64,000 nt of DNA from Proteles cristata cristata (Eukaryota > Chordata > Mammalia > Carnivora > Hyaenidae). The DNA is taken from the NCBI GenBank assembly GCA_017311185.1, contig JAESUZ010003293.1, positions 620,001 through 684,000 of the forward strand, written 5' to 3'. A model generated the notes under the pieces. That model saw nothing but the letters and a program-made list of their open reading frames with translations. It was not told where the DNA came from and searched no databases. Each line of letters opens with the position of its first letter. Positions within the stretch are counted from its first letter, which is position 1. The position numbers were made by a program, and so were the translations under genes. Shown here piece after piece: positions 46,825 through 59,800 of the stretch.

Positions 46825-48720
46825 AAAAAGTCAACTTTACTAAGATATAACTTACATATAATAAATTATCTCTATTTTAAGTGTCAAATCTGATATGAAG
46901 ATTGACAAATGTATACACCCTTGTGCTAATCACCACAATCAAGATATGTAGGACATTTCCCAAACTCCAAATACCCCTTCATAATCCATCCCCTAGTCAA
47001 CTATGGATAGGCCTTGTATTGCTATGGATTATTTCTCTGGCTTAGAGCTTCATGTGAATGAATCAGACACCATATATTCTAGTATGGAGTCTTTCATTCA
47101 CTATAATGTTTTTTGAGAGTCATCTGTGTTATTTGTGGTAGCTTTAGCTCACATTTTTTTTTTATGCTTGAGTAGTATTCCACTGTAGGAATACTCCACA
47201 ATTTGCCTATCCACTGAACTTTTTTTTTTTTTTAAATTTTTTTTTTTTTTAATGTTTTATTTATTTCTAGGAGAGAGAGAGAGACAGCGTGAGCAGGGGA
47301 GGGTCAGAGAGGGAGTCACAGACTGAAACAGGCTCCAGGCTCCGAGCTGGCAGTCAGCACAGAGCCCGACGCGGGGCTCGAACCCACGAACCGCGAGATC
47401 ATGACCCAAGCGAAAGTCGGACGCTTAACCAACTAAGCCACCCAGGCGCCCCTCCACTGAACTTTTGATGGAAACTTGTTTCCAATTTGAGGCTATTATG
47501 AATAAAGTTGTTTAAAATCATCAAGTAAAAGTAATCGCACAAGCATTTTCTTTTCTCTTGACTCTTCATTTCTCTTAAGTAAACACACAGCACTGCGGGG
47601 CCCTATGGTAAGAATATGCTTATAAGCAAATGCAAAAATGATCTTCAGAGTGTTTGTACTATGGTACATTCCCATCAGCTCTTCATCCTCATCAGCAATA
47701 AACATTTTCAACCTTTTTACTTTTAGCCACTCTAATAGAAATACAGAAATATCACATTATGGTTTTAATTTGTCTTTCCCTAATGACTGATGATGTTGAG
47801 TATCTTTGCATGCGCTTATTGGTCATTCACAAATGTTCTTTTCTGAAGTGTTTTTACGAATTTTTTGTCCACTTTTCATTGGACTGTTTGTCACACTATT
47901 ACAGATTGATAGGTATCTTATAAAACCTCTTGTCTGATATATATGTTATTTCTATCTACCCTGAGGTTACAAAGGTTTTGTCTGATTTTTTTTCACTAGA
48001 ATTTTTATACTTTCAGCTATCATGTTAATGTTTGCGTAAGTATGAAATAGGACTTGAGATGTGTTATTTTTGTGCATGGATATGTAGTTGTTTCAGCACT
48101 ATCTATTAAAAATACTCTCTTTTATACCTTAAGTTACATACCCTGTCAACTTACTGAAATTCAATTAAACATATATGTGGCTCTACATCTGCATTTCTTA
48201 TTCTGTTCCATTGATGCATAGGTCTGTCCTTGTGCCAATACCACACTGTTTTGATTACGGTAACCTTGACACCAAGTAAATCATCTCATTTGTTCTTTCT
48301 CAAAGGTGTTTTGGCTCTTCTATGTCCTGTGCATTTCCACATAAGTTTTATAATCACTGATTAATGCCTCTAAAATGGCCTACCAGGTTTTTAATTGGGA
48401 TTGCAATGAATCTATCTATATTTCAGTGAAAGCCAACAATACTGATTTTTCTAACGCATGAACAAATTCTCTCTTTTAATCTTAGCAATGTTTTGTGGCC
48501 CTTACACACATATTGTTCAATTTATCCCCAGGTACTTTATATTTGTGATGCTATTTTAAAAGGTGTTTTTAAAATCCTAATTTCATTGCTACTATAAACA
48601 GATATGATTGATTTTTGTGAATTGACACTGTGTCCTTGACTTTGCTAAATTCACTTTTTCTAGAGACTTCAGTTTTACACTTTTCATTTGCTTTGCTTTT
48701 TATTTTTTATCTTATCTTAT
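46825..48720 (-). mobile_element. Old L1 3' part, antisense, with a nested young SINE
   Basis: Reverse L1: AACTTTACTAAGATATAACT, CAATCAAGATATGTAGGAC, TGAGTAGTATTCCACTGT, CTAATGACTGATGATGTTGA and GTCCTTGTGCCAATACCACA in the order expected from 3' end towards ORF2. No frame left. A SINE lies within, at 47224-47452. Confidence 0.8.
47224..47452 (-). mobile_element. Carnivore tRNA-Lys SINE, young subfamily, nested in L1
   Basis: Reverse-oriented with a long T tail, young markers (GGCAGTCAGCACAG; CAAGCGAAAGTCGG) and head GGCGCCCC. Perfect 14-base duplication TCCACTGAACTTTT at 47210-47223 and 47453-47466. The old L1 continues across it. Confidence 0.97.
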
Positions 48721-49231
48721 GGAATGGTTAGGGTATCTACTACAACATGATCGAGACATACAGTACAGAGAGCATCCTTGCCTTGGTCTCATTCCTAAGG
48801 GAAAAGCATTCAGTCAGAACTTTACTAAGTGGGTTTGTTATGGTAGAGATCCTGGTACAGCACTCCTGCTATACATATTTTACGTATTGGAGACCTGAAA
48901 ACATAAGTACCTATACTAAGGTTGTTGATGAGCAAGTTCTTATCATGAAAGAAAGGAGAATAAAATATGGATTAAAGAACAAGAATTTGATTATGAGAAA
49001 AAGATAACAGGGAAGCAGAACTGAGGATGGTCCATAGAAGCAATTGTTTTGAGGAGTTTTGCTCTTAAGAAAGTAGGCCAAAAAGAAAAGTGCAAATTTC
49101 AGACAGAAGAAATAAGAACATATTTTTATGCTGGTAAGAATAATCCAGTATAGAGTAGGGAAGTGATGATGCCCAAGAAAGATGTGCTGGTGTCAAGGGG
49201 TGAAATTTAATTATTTTTAAAAAAAATTTAC

Positions 49232-49450
49232 TGGGGTGCCTGGGTGGCTTAGTCGGTTAAGTGTCCAACTTCGGCTCAGGTCATGATCTTGCAGTTTGTG
49301 GGTTAGAGCCCCACATTGGGCTCTGTGCTGACAGCTCAGAGCCTGGAGCCTGCTTCACATTTTGTGTCTCCCTCTCTCTCTGCCCCTCCCATGCTCACAC
49401 TGTCTCTCTGTCTCTCTCTCCCTCTCCCAAAAATAAATATTAAAAAATTT
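49232..49450 (+). mobile_element. Carnivore tRNA-Lys SINE, old, first of an inverted pair
   Basis: Plus-strand, starting GGGGTGCCTGGGTGGCTTAG. CT-rich body and A tail. Possible flanking repeat TTAAAAAAAATTTAC / TTAAAAAAATTATGTAC. Confidence 0.92.
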
Positions 49451-49484
49451 AAAAAAATTATGTACTTACTTTGGAGGGGGGCAA

Positions 49485-49638
49485 ATTTATTTACTTACTT
49501 TGGAGAGAGAGAATCCCAAGCAGGTTCTACTGCCAGCATGGGGCCTGATGCAGGGCTCGAATCCACAAACTGGGAGATCATGACCTGAGCCGAAATCCAG
49601 AGTTGGATGCTTAACTGACTGAGCCACCACGTGCCCCA
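49485..49638 (-). mobile_element. Carnivore tRNA-Lys SINE, partial, second of an inverted pair
   Basis: Reverse-oriented, body-deleted copy: GAGAGAGAGAATCCCAAGCA, GGGCTCGAATCCACAAACTG and ACTGAGCCACCACGTGCCCC. It starts about 35 bases after the tail of the plus-strand SINE. Confidence 0.88.
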
Positions 49639-49639
49639 C

Positions 49640-51645
49640 AAGGGATGGAATGGGTGGCTTTAGGCTGAGAGTGGATAGTTCAGTCATAGTAACAGGATGT
49701 AAGGCATGTAGGTGGGCACCCATGTGGGAAAAAGAGCAGATGTGGGAGAAGAATGTGGAAGGCCTCATCTGTTTATTCCTAAGCTTTCTCAAAGAATAAA
49801 GAAGAATGCCGGATATTGAGAATGAGGATGGGAAAGAAGATGCTTGAGATTTCAAGAAAAAGAGAAAGGTGTGATATGTCACCCACAAGACTAGTGAACA
49901 AACCAGGGGAAATGTATATGTATTACATTTTATATAAGTATATTATAGATTATACATATCTTAGAGGGCACCAGTAAAAACTTATTTAAGGTTACTGGAC
50001 ATGTTATTTAATGTGAGACCAACTGGTATAATTGCACATTTTTCTCCACAGATACAGGCAGACCATGGGTCAGAATTTAACCAGCATTGAGTTTGTCAGG
50101 TGAATAAGACAAAAGGGAAAAGGTGATGGGGATTAATGCATATACAAGCATATTATTATAGTTACTGATTGTGAAATTTAAAATTAAGCCAGGGATTAGA
50201 GTAGGTGGTGACTGGAAAGTAAAATACTTTAAACTGAAGTTCTAGAGGGGTGCAGTTATGGTTAACAACAAGGTACTGGATGTGACCATGGGAATTAATG
50301 GCTGAAGCAGGCTAAAGGACAGTATCATTGGAAGAGAGAAAACAAAGCGAAAGACGAGGGTATGGGAAGGATCATGTATGTAGCTATTGAGCTGACCAAG
50401 AATTAGAACAGGAGTCTGAGGACCAGAAAGTGAATGAACGAAACAATAAGATCTTTCAAGAATTCAAAGGGAATGACCTCCGTATTTCGTAGTGCTATCT
50501 GATGGAATGATATTTAGTTACATCAGGGAGGTGAGCAAAAAAGACTGTTCAGATGAGACAGTGATAGAAGATTTAAAACTATTTTCTGAAATGGTATAAT
50601 TAATGGGGTGAGAGAATATGCCATTAGGGAGTTCTGAGTTTGAAAAAACATACTTAAATTAAGACTGTTATAATTTGCTATTGTCATACTTAATTCATTC
50701 TGAAATTTAAGTTAATATTAAAGGACATGACACTTTTGTTTGGCAGAGGTGACAAGAGCTGAGAAAGATTGTTAAACAGATACACAATCCCATCCAGTTT
50801 CACTGGAAAGTTGTCTAGGAATGTGCTGAATATAATTTCCAAATTCGGGCATAAATACCATTCAACAGTTTTGCAAACAATCCAATTACATAAATGGTAG
50901 AATTTTGTACAGACTGCACTTTATTATTATGATGATACCTGTCAGTATAATTAAGCATCTTTGATGTGCAGATGTTCTTATGTAACCAAATTTAAAGCAA
51001 TAGCAAGACAAGTTACATAAATACAGCTCTTAGAAAATGCCTCATTATTACTAACAGACACCACCTTAATCCTGCTGTTGGGAGAAAAAAAAAATCCAGA
51101 GACTATGCCTTACTCCAAACTCCCAAGAGGATCTCTAGTGTACCTGGCACTACACTAGAGGCTGGGGAGAAGAGCATAAAAGAGGAAGAGAGCATTCCAG
51201 GCAGAAGTATAAGCAGGGCAGAGGGGAAGAAAAGGGTCTGTGTGTGGCAGCAGAGAGAGTGGGGAGAAGGAGGGAGAAGGAGAGCCAGAGAGAGAAAAAT
51301 TTAAAAGTCGAGGGTGACTTTATGGTTTTTAGTTTTACTAATTGAGGAGAAGGCAGTATCCCCACATGAGATTTGTAGGAAAATAAAATGAGAGAAGTAA
51401 GCTGAGGAGTTTGATTTCATAGACATATATGAAGTATCCATAAGTGTCTAAGACTAAGGAGATATGCTCAGGCCCACGATAATACAGACGGTATAAAGCA
51501 CAGTATACAAAATGGCAGACCCAGGCTCTGAATATATTTTATTGGACTTGTATAGAATTGTTGAAGTTTAAATTACGTAAAAATCAGATTTCACATAAAA
51601 ACCCATTTTCTTCTTCTCTTGAAGAAAATAGAAAGATAAAACAGC
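49640..51645. other. Intronic stretch without a clear feature
   Basis: Possibly includes decayed copies of the 36810-type repeat near 51110-51310 (CTACACTAGAGGCTGGGGAG, GAGCATTCCAGGCAGAAG). Otherwise I see nothing. Confidence 0.4.
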
Positions 51646-51647
51646 TG

Positions 51648-51860
51648 GGGCGCCTGGGTGGCTCAGTCGGTTAAGCCTCTGACTACGGCTCAGGTCATGA
51701 TCTCATGGTTCGTGGGTTTGAGCCCCGCAATGGGCTCTGTGCTGACTGCCAGCTCAAGGCCTGGAGCTATTTCAGATTCTGTATCTCTCTCTCTGACCCT
51801 CCCCTGCTCACGCTGTCTCTCTCTCTCTTTTAAATAAATAAAACATTTAAAAAAAAAAAG
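51648..51860 (+). mobile_element. Carnivore tRNA-Lys SINE, young-like
   Basis: Plus-strand, starting GGGGCGCCTGGGTGGCTCAG, with the young marker GCTGACTGCCAGCTC but the older CTACGGCTCAGGTC. No clear target-site duplication. Confidence 0.93.
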
Positions 51861-52034
51861 ATCTACCTGGAAAGTGCCCATAGCCGCTGAATAGCAGTGT
51901 TTGCCATAATCCTTATAACTCAGTGTTTTCCATGCCCCTGTTCCAATACTTAAATAAGTTATCTGATCGGATTCTATGTGCTTTTGAGTTTACCTGATAA
52001 TTTGCTTACAGAATAATACCTGAATTTGTTTCAG

Positions 52035-52072
52035 TGACAATGTGTATAGTGTAGTAGTTAAAAACACGGATG
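52035..52072 (+). repeat. MIR 5' fragment next to L1
   Basis: GTGTATAGTGTAGTAGTTAA then AAACACGGATGCT matches the MIR start (TATAGCATAGTGGTTAAGAG). It ends exactly where L1 ORF2 text begins. Confidence 0.6.
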
Positions 52073-53970
52073 CTACCAAAAGCCTGCTAGAAGTGATCCG
52101 TGAATTCGGCAAAGTTGCAGTGTACAAACAAATATAGAAATCGGTTGCATTTTCATACACCAATACTGAAGCAACAGAAAGAGAAATCAAGAAACTGATC
52201 CCATTCACAACTGCACTAAAAACCATAAAATACCTAGGAATAAACCTAACCAAAGATGTAAAAGATCTGTATGCTGAAAACTGTAGAAAACTTATGAAGG
52301 AAATTGAAGAAGACATAAAGAAATGGAAAAACATTCCATTCTCATGGATTGGAAGAATAAATATCGTTAAAATGTTGATACTACCGAAAGCAATCTACAC
52401 ATTCAATGCACAAGAATGCACCAGCATTCTTCTCAAAGCTAGAACAAACAATTCTAAAATTTGTATGTAACCTCAAAAGACTCCGAATAGCCAAAGTAAT
52501 TTTAAAGAAAACAAAAACGGGAGGCATCACAGTCCCAGACTTTAGCTTCTACTACAAAGCTGTCATCATCAAGACAGTATGGTATTGGCACAAAAACAGA
52601 CACATAGACCAATGGAATAGAGAACTCAGAACTGGAACCACAAAATGTATGAACAATTAATCTTTGACAAAGCAGGAAAGAGTATCCAATGGAAAAAAGA
52701 CAGTCTCTTTAGCAAACGGTGCTGGGAGAACTGGACAGCAACATGCAGAAAAATGAAACTAGATCACTTTCTTACACCGTACACAAAAACAAACTCAAAA
52801 TGGATGAAGGGTCTGAATGTGAGACAGGAAACCATCAAAACCCTAGAGGAGAAAGCAGGAAACATCCTCCTTGACCTCAGCCACAGCAATTTCTTACTTG
52901 ACACATCTCCAAAGGCAAGGGAATCAAGAGCAAAAATGAACTATTGGGATAAAGCTCATCAAGATAAAAAAGCTTCTGCATGACAAGGGAAATAATCAAT
53001 AAAACTCTTAGGCAACTGACAGAGTGGGAAAAGATACCTGCAAATTACATATCGGATAAAGGACTAGTATCCAAATTCTATAAGGAACTCACCAAATTCC
53101 ACACCAGAAAAACAAAATAGTCCAGTGAAGAAATGGGCAGAAGACGTGAACAGACACTTCTCCAAAGAGGACATCCAGATGGCCAACAGACACATGAAAT
53201 GATGCTCAGCGTCACTCATCATCAGGGAAATGCACATCAAAACCACACTGAGATACCACCTCACGTCAGTCACAGGAGCTAAAATGAACAAATCAGGAGA
53301 CTCTAGATGCTGTTAAGGATGTGGAGAAACGGGCACCCTCCTCCACTGTTGGTGGGAATGTAACCTGGTGCAGCCCCTCTGGAAAACAAAGGGACGTTTC
53401 TCAAAAAATTAACAATAGAACTCCCCTCTGACCCAGCAATAGCACTGTTAGGAATTTACCCAAGGGATACAGGAGTGCTGATGCATAGGGGCACATGTAC
53501 CCTAATGTTCAGAGCAGCACTCTCAACAATAGCCAAATCATGGAAAGAGCCTAAGTGTCTATCCACTGACGAATGGATCAAGAAGATGTGGTTTATCTAT
53601 ACAATGGAATATTACACGGCAATGCAAAAGAATGAAATCTGGTCAATTGTAGCAACGTGGATGGAACTTGAGGGTGTTATGCTCAGTGAAATAAGTCAGG
53701 CAGAGAAGAAGAGATACCATATATTTTCACATATAGGTGGATTAGGAGAAACTTAACGGAGGACCATGGGGGAGAAGAAGGGGAATATAGTTGGGGAGAG
53801 AGAGGGAGGGAGGCAAACCATGAGAGACTCTTGAATGCTGAGAACAAAGTGAGGGCTGATGGGGACGGGGGTGAGGGGAAGGGGGATGATGGGCATGGAG
53901 GAGGGCACTTGTGGGGATGAGCACTGGGTGTTATATGGAAACCAACTTGACAATAAACTATTTAAGGAAA
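52073..53970 (+). mobile_element. L1, longest copy here (ORF2 end and 3' UTR), non-functional
   Basis: About 1.9 kb of 5'-truncated L1 on the plus strand, ending in AATAAACTATTTAAGG and an A tail. ORF2 C-terminal protein is read in pieces at 52406-52660, 52645-52983 and 53475-53756, separated by frameshifts and stops. Recognisable motifs include [20 protein letters not shown] and MEYYTAMQKNE. The reverse transcriptase core and ORF1 are absent, so it cannot move on its own. Confidence 0.92.
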
Positions 53971-54527
53971 AAAAAAAGAAAGTGTGGCCACAGACAGTAA
54001 AAAAAACCCAAACAAACCTATCAACAGAAAGTATCCTTGAAGGGGCTCAGATGTTGGACTTAGTATATAAAGATAAATAGTTTTACATAAACTATTATAA
54101 ACATAGAACTGGATGATGCACTTCTAAGTATTCTATAGAGCTCTAAAATAAAAACTCTATTCTTTCTAGAATCCAAAGAATATATTAATAATTTAAAAGA
54201 GACATCTTAGGGAAACACAGCAATTAACCCTAACAAGGCTATTGTTATTTAAATTATTAAACTGGAATGTCCCAAAGTGCTACTTAGCATTCCAAATAAG
54301 AAGAAACAACAAAGTTCAATTCATTTCCTTTGACAGCTTTTTCCATGTAAATTCCTTCTTACTACAGACCCAAGCTTTAGCCAATTCCTCCCAGAGATCT
54401 GTCAGCTATTTGTACAATACTGCATACGGTAAAGAAGATGTTTATATTAGTCTTTTATGTTCTCTTTAGATAAATTTAAAACTACAGAAAATTAAATGTA
54501 GCCAAACTTTTAGGAATCTTTATTTAG

Positions 54528-54752
54528 GGGTGCCTGGGTGGCTCAGTTGGTTAAGTGTCCGACTTCAGCTCAGGTCATGATCTCACAGTTCATGGGTTCG
54601 AGCCTGGCTTCGGGCTCTGTGCTGACAGCTAGCTCAGAGCCTGGAGCCTGTTGCAGATTCTGTATCTCCCTCTCTCGCTGACCTTCCCCTGCTCAGGCTG
54701 TCTCTCTCTCAGAAATAAATAAAACATTAAAAAAAATTTTTTAATTAAAAAA
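54528..54752 (+). mobile_element. Carnivore tRNA-Lys SINE
   Basis: Plus-strand, starting GGGTGCCTGGGTGGCTCAG, with CTGACAGCTAGCTCAGAGCC in the body. Flanks AGGAATCTTTATTTAG (54512-54527) and AGGAATGTTCATTTAG (54753-54768) differ at two bases. Confidence 0.94.
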
Positions 54753-54769
54753 AGGAATGTTCATTTAGA

Positions 54770-55739
54770 AAAATCAAATTTTTTCTTAAAAAAAGAGAAA
54801 CAAACAATAAATTCAATAATAAAAGGTATTGTGATCCCACAAAACTAACCTTCCAAAGTGGAAGATACCAAAAGAAAATTCCAATACTTTAAGTTTTAAA
54901 CTTCCACCTGAGGGAGTGGGGGCTGAGGGAAGGAAGGGATCAGCTAGGTGAGGGGAGAGAAGGATTGAGAAATGAGCGGAGGGATAGCAGTATTTCTTTT
55001 GCTGCCCAGCATAACTTATTTGTTTTCTCAATAGCCACATATCTCTTATTTGGGAAGAAAGAAAGAACATTCAGACAACTGAAAAGTAATGTTAGCAGGG
55101 CCAAGAATACAAAGTTTAATGATTAGATCTGTGATTGGAGACAGAGTTAACACTTTTAAAAGCCTGATTTGTGAAAAGACTACCAAACTGCTGGGAAAGC
55201 TGCAGTAGAAAAAAGAAATGTGAATTTAGCTAATCACTAGAATCAAAAAAAAAGAAAAAAGAAAAATTTGGGGAAAAAAAGTTCAAGTAAAACGATAAGC
55301 AGAGGCAGTTTTAGACAGAACTTAGAAATCATTGTGATTGTTCCTTCCTAAATGTTTCACTTGAAAAACCTTGAAAAGCCTGACGATGTTTCCTTAATAT
55401 TAGTTACTATGTGAAATAATGCCAATTAGAAAGTAATCTAAGTTAGTAGTTTAAATGAGGAGTGTTATTTTAGAAATACAAATGGATGTCGGAAAATGAG
55501 GGGATGTTTAGTGTTTAAGTTGAATGTGAATTAGTGGATTATTTTGATAGGAAGTGGATTCGGTTTTAAACTCTTTGTTATTGGAAGGAGTAAAACAACA
55601 AGTCTAGAAGCAAGATGAAAAATTAGATGAAATGGAACTAATCCAGGTGAGGAGATTAGAGACTCTAAAATGTAAAGTGAACCCTCACAGCGGCTTCCAG
55701 GTTCGGGGACTTTGCATACTTACCAGTTTAACACTGGAT
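54770..55739. other. Intronic stretch without a recognised feature
   Basis: No clear repeat or exon. The frame at 54813-55070 (minus) has no family motif or splice context. Confidence 0.4.
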
Positions 55740-55945
55740 CTCTTACACCAATGTTTTGAACCTTATTTCCCTCATCTGGAAAACTGGAATAACAGTAACT
55801 ACATTTACACTCACTTTTTAAACTCCTTTATTCACGCACTAAAATACCCAAATTCTTCTGTATTCTATGGGATACTAACTTTGAAGGATTAGAATAAGGG
55901 ATCTAACGTATTTAGCACAGTGTCTGGAATAAAGTATGATACTCT
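55740..55945 (+). repeat. MIR relic
   Basis: TTTCCCTCATCTGGAAAACT, GGAATAACAGTAACTACATT and TTTAGCACAGTGTCTGG follow the MIR 3' half (TTTCCTCATCTGTAAAATGG, AGAACAGTGCCTGGCACA). Confidence 0.75.
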
Positions 55946-56357
55946 ACAGAGTGATTTTAAGTTTTAGAAAGGTCATTTTAAAAGTACTGTGGGGGTTTTT
56001 GAAATTTCACATATACATATACATTTCTTTTTTCTTTTTTTATAGTTCTAACTCACCGAAAGGAAGGTATAGCTGTCACTGAGAAACACTGGGTTATAGC
56101 AGTGACCTTCGGCTACCTCTTCCAATTTCATTACCTTTTTGTCCTTCAACATTCTTAGCTCTAGCAAAACTCATTATTCACTGTTTACTAGGTTGCAAAG
56201 TTGCCCAAATGCACATGTTCACAGTTAACGGTTTCTTTTGGCCTTGAATGACTGTCCTCTGCACTTATCCCGTATTTCCACTTGAAATCCTACTTATCCT
56301 TCTAGACTCACCCCAAAATTCCAAGTGCTTTTTAAACTGTTTTTTGATCTTTTTGTT

Positions 56358-56564
56358 GTTGTTGTTTCGTTTATTTATTTTTCAGAAAGAGAGACAGAGT
56401 GTTAGTGGGGGAGGGGCAGAGAGAGATGGAGACACCGAATCTGAAGCAGGCTCCAGGCTCTGAGCTCTCAGCACAGAGTCCAACATAGGTCTGGAACTCA
56501 TGAGCTGTCAGATCATGACCTGAGCCCAAGTCGGACACATAACCGACTGAGCCACCAGGCACCC
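56358..56564 (-). mobile_element. Carnivore tRNA-Lys SINE, old
   Basis: Reverse-oriented, with a TTG-rich tail, GAGCTCTCAGCACAGAGTCC and head ending CCACCAGGCACCCC. Only a weak CTGTTT duplication remains. Confidence 0.92.
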
Positions 56565-56689
56565 CTGTTTCTTCTTTTAAGTATATCTGATCTCTTCCTT
56601 GGTTGAATATTTAAGCACCTTATTTTTTGAATAGTGCTTACATTGATGACATGTCACAGATAAAAGACAGGAAGCATCAGAAGGGTAGG

Positions 56690-56825
56690 ATCTATGTTTT
56701 GCCCATCTTTGCTTTCCCTTCAACATTTTCCACAGTACTTTTGTTGTTATTTTCAAATTTGATTTATCTGCATAGAGCTTTTTACACAGTTCCTAGAGCA
56801 TAGTGAAGGGTCAATAAATGTAGGA
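56690..56825 (+). repeat. L2 3'-end relic
   Basis: GGTAGGATCTATGTTTTGCC, then TTCCTAGAGCATAGTGAAGG and GTCAATAAATGTAGG, the usual L2 end (GGGACTTTGTCTG, CACATAGTAGGCGCTCAATAAAT). Confidence 0.65.
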
Positions 56826-56829
56826 TATG

Positions 56830-59800
56830 TAAATATAAAACATTGAACTAGAAACTAGGGGATAAAGAAAAATATGGATGGATCCCCTCATCAAAAAAAT
56901 GATAAAAGTAGCAAAACAAGGTAGCAAATTATGAATACCACAATGACAGTATAAAGAAAAGTTATCAAAGGAACCAATGCAGACAGAAGGGTATTAATTA
57001 ACATTCTAGGCTTTTGAGTTGGGGTTGCTGGGGGGGGTGCTGCTGACATGATAAAAGTTGTCTTTAGGTATTAACAGTACATGTTCGAAGGGGAGGAGAC
57101 AGGAGGAACTAGTATTGAAATCCAGATATCACCACATGGATTAGTTTTACAGTTATAGGAAGAGGGTGAGAAAGAAGGATGGATCTGTGGTCCTAATACT
57201 ACTCAGATTTATTGGCTCCTATAAATTGGCACAGCACATTTGGCTTGGTTTAGAAAGTTTTGGAGGGAAAAATGTAAGTATGATTCAGAGAAGAATATGT
57301 AAACTAATGGAAGGAAACAGGGTATTCGCAGACGCCTCTGTGTTTCCTAGAAAGTTCCCATTAAGAGTTTTAAAGATTAACTGCCTCAGCACACTACCGA
57401 AAGAGTCTCCGATACATGAGGAGAGTGGGAGGAAACCACCAGAAAACCCACGTTTAACAAAATTATATTTTGTAGTGAACCCTTATTTCTTTAAGAATCA
57501 CTGAATTAGTTTTAGCTTTCGAAGAATATTTGAATGGTAATTTTGAGTTACCTTCTCTGCATATCTTAGGTAACTACTCTGACATGAAGGAAAACACATT
57601 AACATTAACTCCATTCCACTGGTATAACTATGCCTAGAGAGGAAACAGCCAGTAGCTACTGTTAGTACCAAGTGTAACTGCTGGGAGAGGAAAATGGCTG
57701 TGTTCCTTTGGCAAAGGTACACAACGAAGTGGCCATATGTGGCAGAGCCATTACATTAATGCCATGTGTCAATACATCATGATTGGCTGGTTGTTCTCAA
57801 AAAGGGATTCTAACAAAAAAACCTTCTCAACCCACTGAAGAAAATCTGGTCATTTTAACTGGCTGTGAACTCAACAGCATATCTTTATTTCCTTCATATG
57901 ATCTGGAAATTCAAGGAGAGAAAGACCATTGTTATCCAATAAACCTATTTTATCCAAAGAACATTCACTAACCACACTGGAGTTAAAACACACTGAAATT
58001 TATGAGAAGTTACAGAGCTTTCAGACAAAAGAGTTCATTTCCAATTTTCAAATCACCCCAAAGCGAGCCTATGAACTACAGGATTCAATCTATTCTTATC
58101 CAGTGTTCAGAGACGCAGGTTTTTGCTAAAGGGGTTGTATGCCTGGACAACAGCTGGGAAAATCAAATCCCTTCATCTCAAAGTAGAAGGAATTTGGTTT
58201 CATAAACTGGAGTGCTTACACGGAAGGAACTCTTCCTATGGGTATATAGCAAGTAGCCCATATCACTGGGTTGAAGACCACCAATGAAATCATGGGAAAT
58301 AAAGCAGATGGATAAGCAACAAACATCTGAACCACATAACAGACTTCCTATTCCTTGTAAGGAAGGAATTTAGTCCTAACATAATCAATATATTTACTGC
58401 CCTGAAATTAAGATAAATATGATAAAGAATAACAAGCACTAGACTGAAAAAGAAGTTTCTTAATCTTCTGTCTCTGTCTACCCTTTTGCAAAATGTAAAA
58501 TGAAGAAAAATGGATTAGCAGTAGAAAAATATGTATCTTAATTTCAGGCAAATCCCTGTTTGGCAAGAGTTTCAAGTTTACTTAGAGACAGAACAATGAA
58601 GGCATGGTTAAGAGACATCTGGGAAACCGAAAGTTTTATTCAGCCAGTAGGATGGTGAACCGAGGATTTCCTAGGCCAACATAAAGAAGATCAAATCTAC
58701 ATTTTAAAATCATTTGTCAGAAATATTTTTAAAGAGCTGCAAAAGTCACAGGTGAGGAACCAATGCAATCACTCTTCCAATCCAATCCGATCACTCTTCA
58801 TTATTTCCCTATCTTTGCTTTGCCCCTTTATCCATCCATGAAAGATGATTAACTTGCATACTCAGTCCTTTCCAGGCATGGAGCCAATAAGAATGAGTTG
58901 CAGCAGCCAGAAAGGGCAAAACAGAGTCTGTAGTTTTTAGCCTGATATCCAATGTGCACAGGAAGTTCTAATGAGTTTATGTGTCAACCAAGACGTAGGT
59001 TTCCCAGAACTCTGTCATGAACGCCATACCTTCTGACTGAGCAGCTCTCCCAGCTGTCAACTTGCACTCCAGTTTTCTTTGGGGGCTAGAGTCCTGTCAG
59101 ACATCAGGCTCTTAAAACTGAGTCCTGAAGTCACAACTTAGCTTTTATCACATACCTTTCCATGGGGAGGCAGATCATGGCGGTGTATCAGTTGCTTACT
59201 AAAGACCTACTTCATTCCATACAGAATGGAATTTTCCTTCAATCTGACAGAGATGCTTGATGTCCAGACCTACCAATGCACAGGTATTCCCTGAATTACA
59301 CCTGAGTTTATTGGTCCTCGACAGTCACCTCTATAAGGAGAGGTAATCTTTGCCCTACCAGACCTGGTTAGGGGGTAGTCTTTCTTCCCTGGTTATAAAA
59401 GCAATATGTGTATATTTACCATATAAAAAAGTATATTCAAAATGAAAGTCACCTATAAGCCAAAGCTCACAGCCTTCCAGTTTATAAGTCTAGAACCCAT
59501 CTACTCAATAAAATAGATTATTTAATTTGAAAAACTGCAAATCAATGTTTTGATAACTTCACTGATGGGGTCATTAAAATGTGGTCCCAAAATGAAGACA
59601 GAACCCTAAGAAATCTAACATGGAAGGGACACTGTACTCCATTACATTACACCACCACACCTGTGACATGGCAGGGGCACCGTGTTCTAAAACCTCAGCT
59701 GAATAGTTTTTAAAAAAATACTTAACATCTTATGGCTTATTTTGTGAAATACTGGAGTTCATGTCTTTACTTTAGCTTTGAGGAGACCAGGAAATGTAGC

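Noticed and set aside
52406..53756. ORF2-like frames that might suggest an active L1
   Set aside because: Only the C-terminal part is present, with frameshifts and stops. No reverse transcriptase core and no ORF1.
57166..57504. 112-codon plus-strand frame considered as a processed pseudogene
   Set aside because: No family recognised, no polyA tail or target-site duplication at the end, and no exon context.
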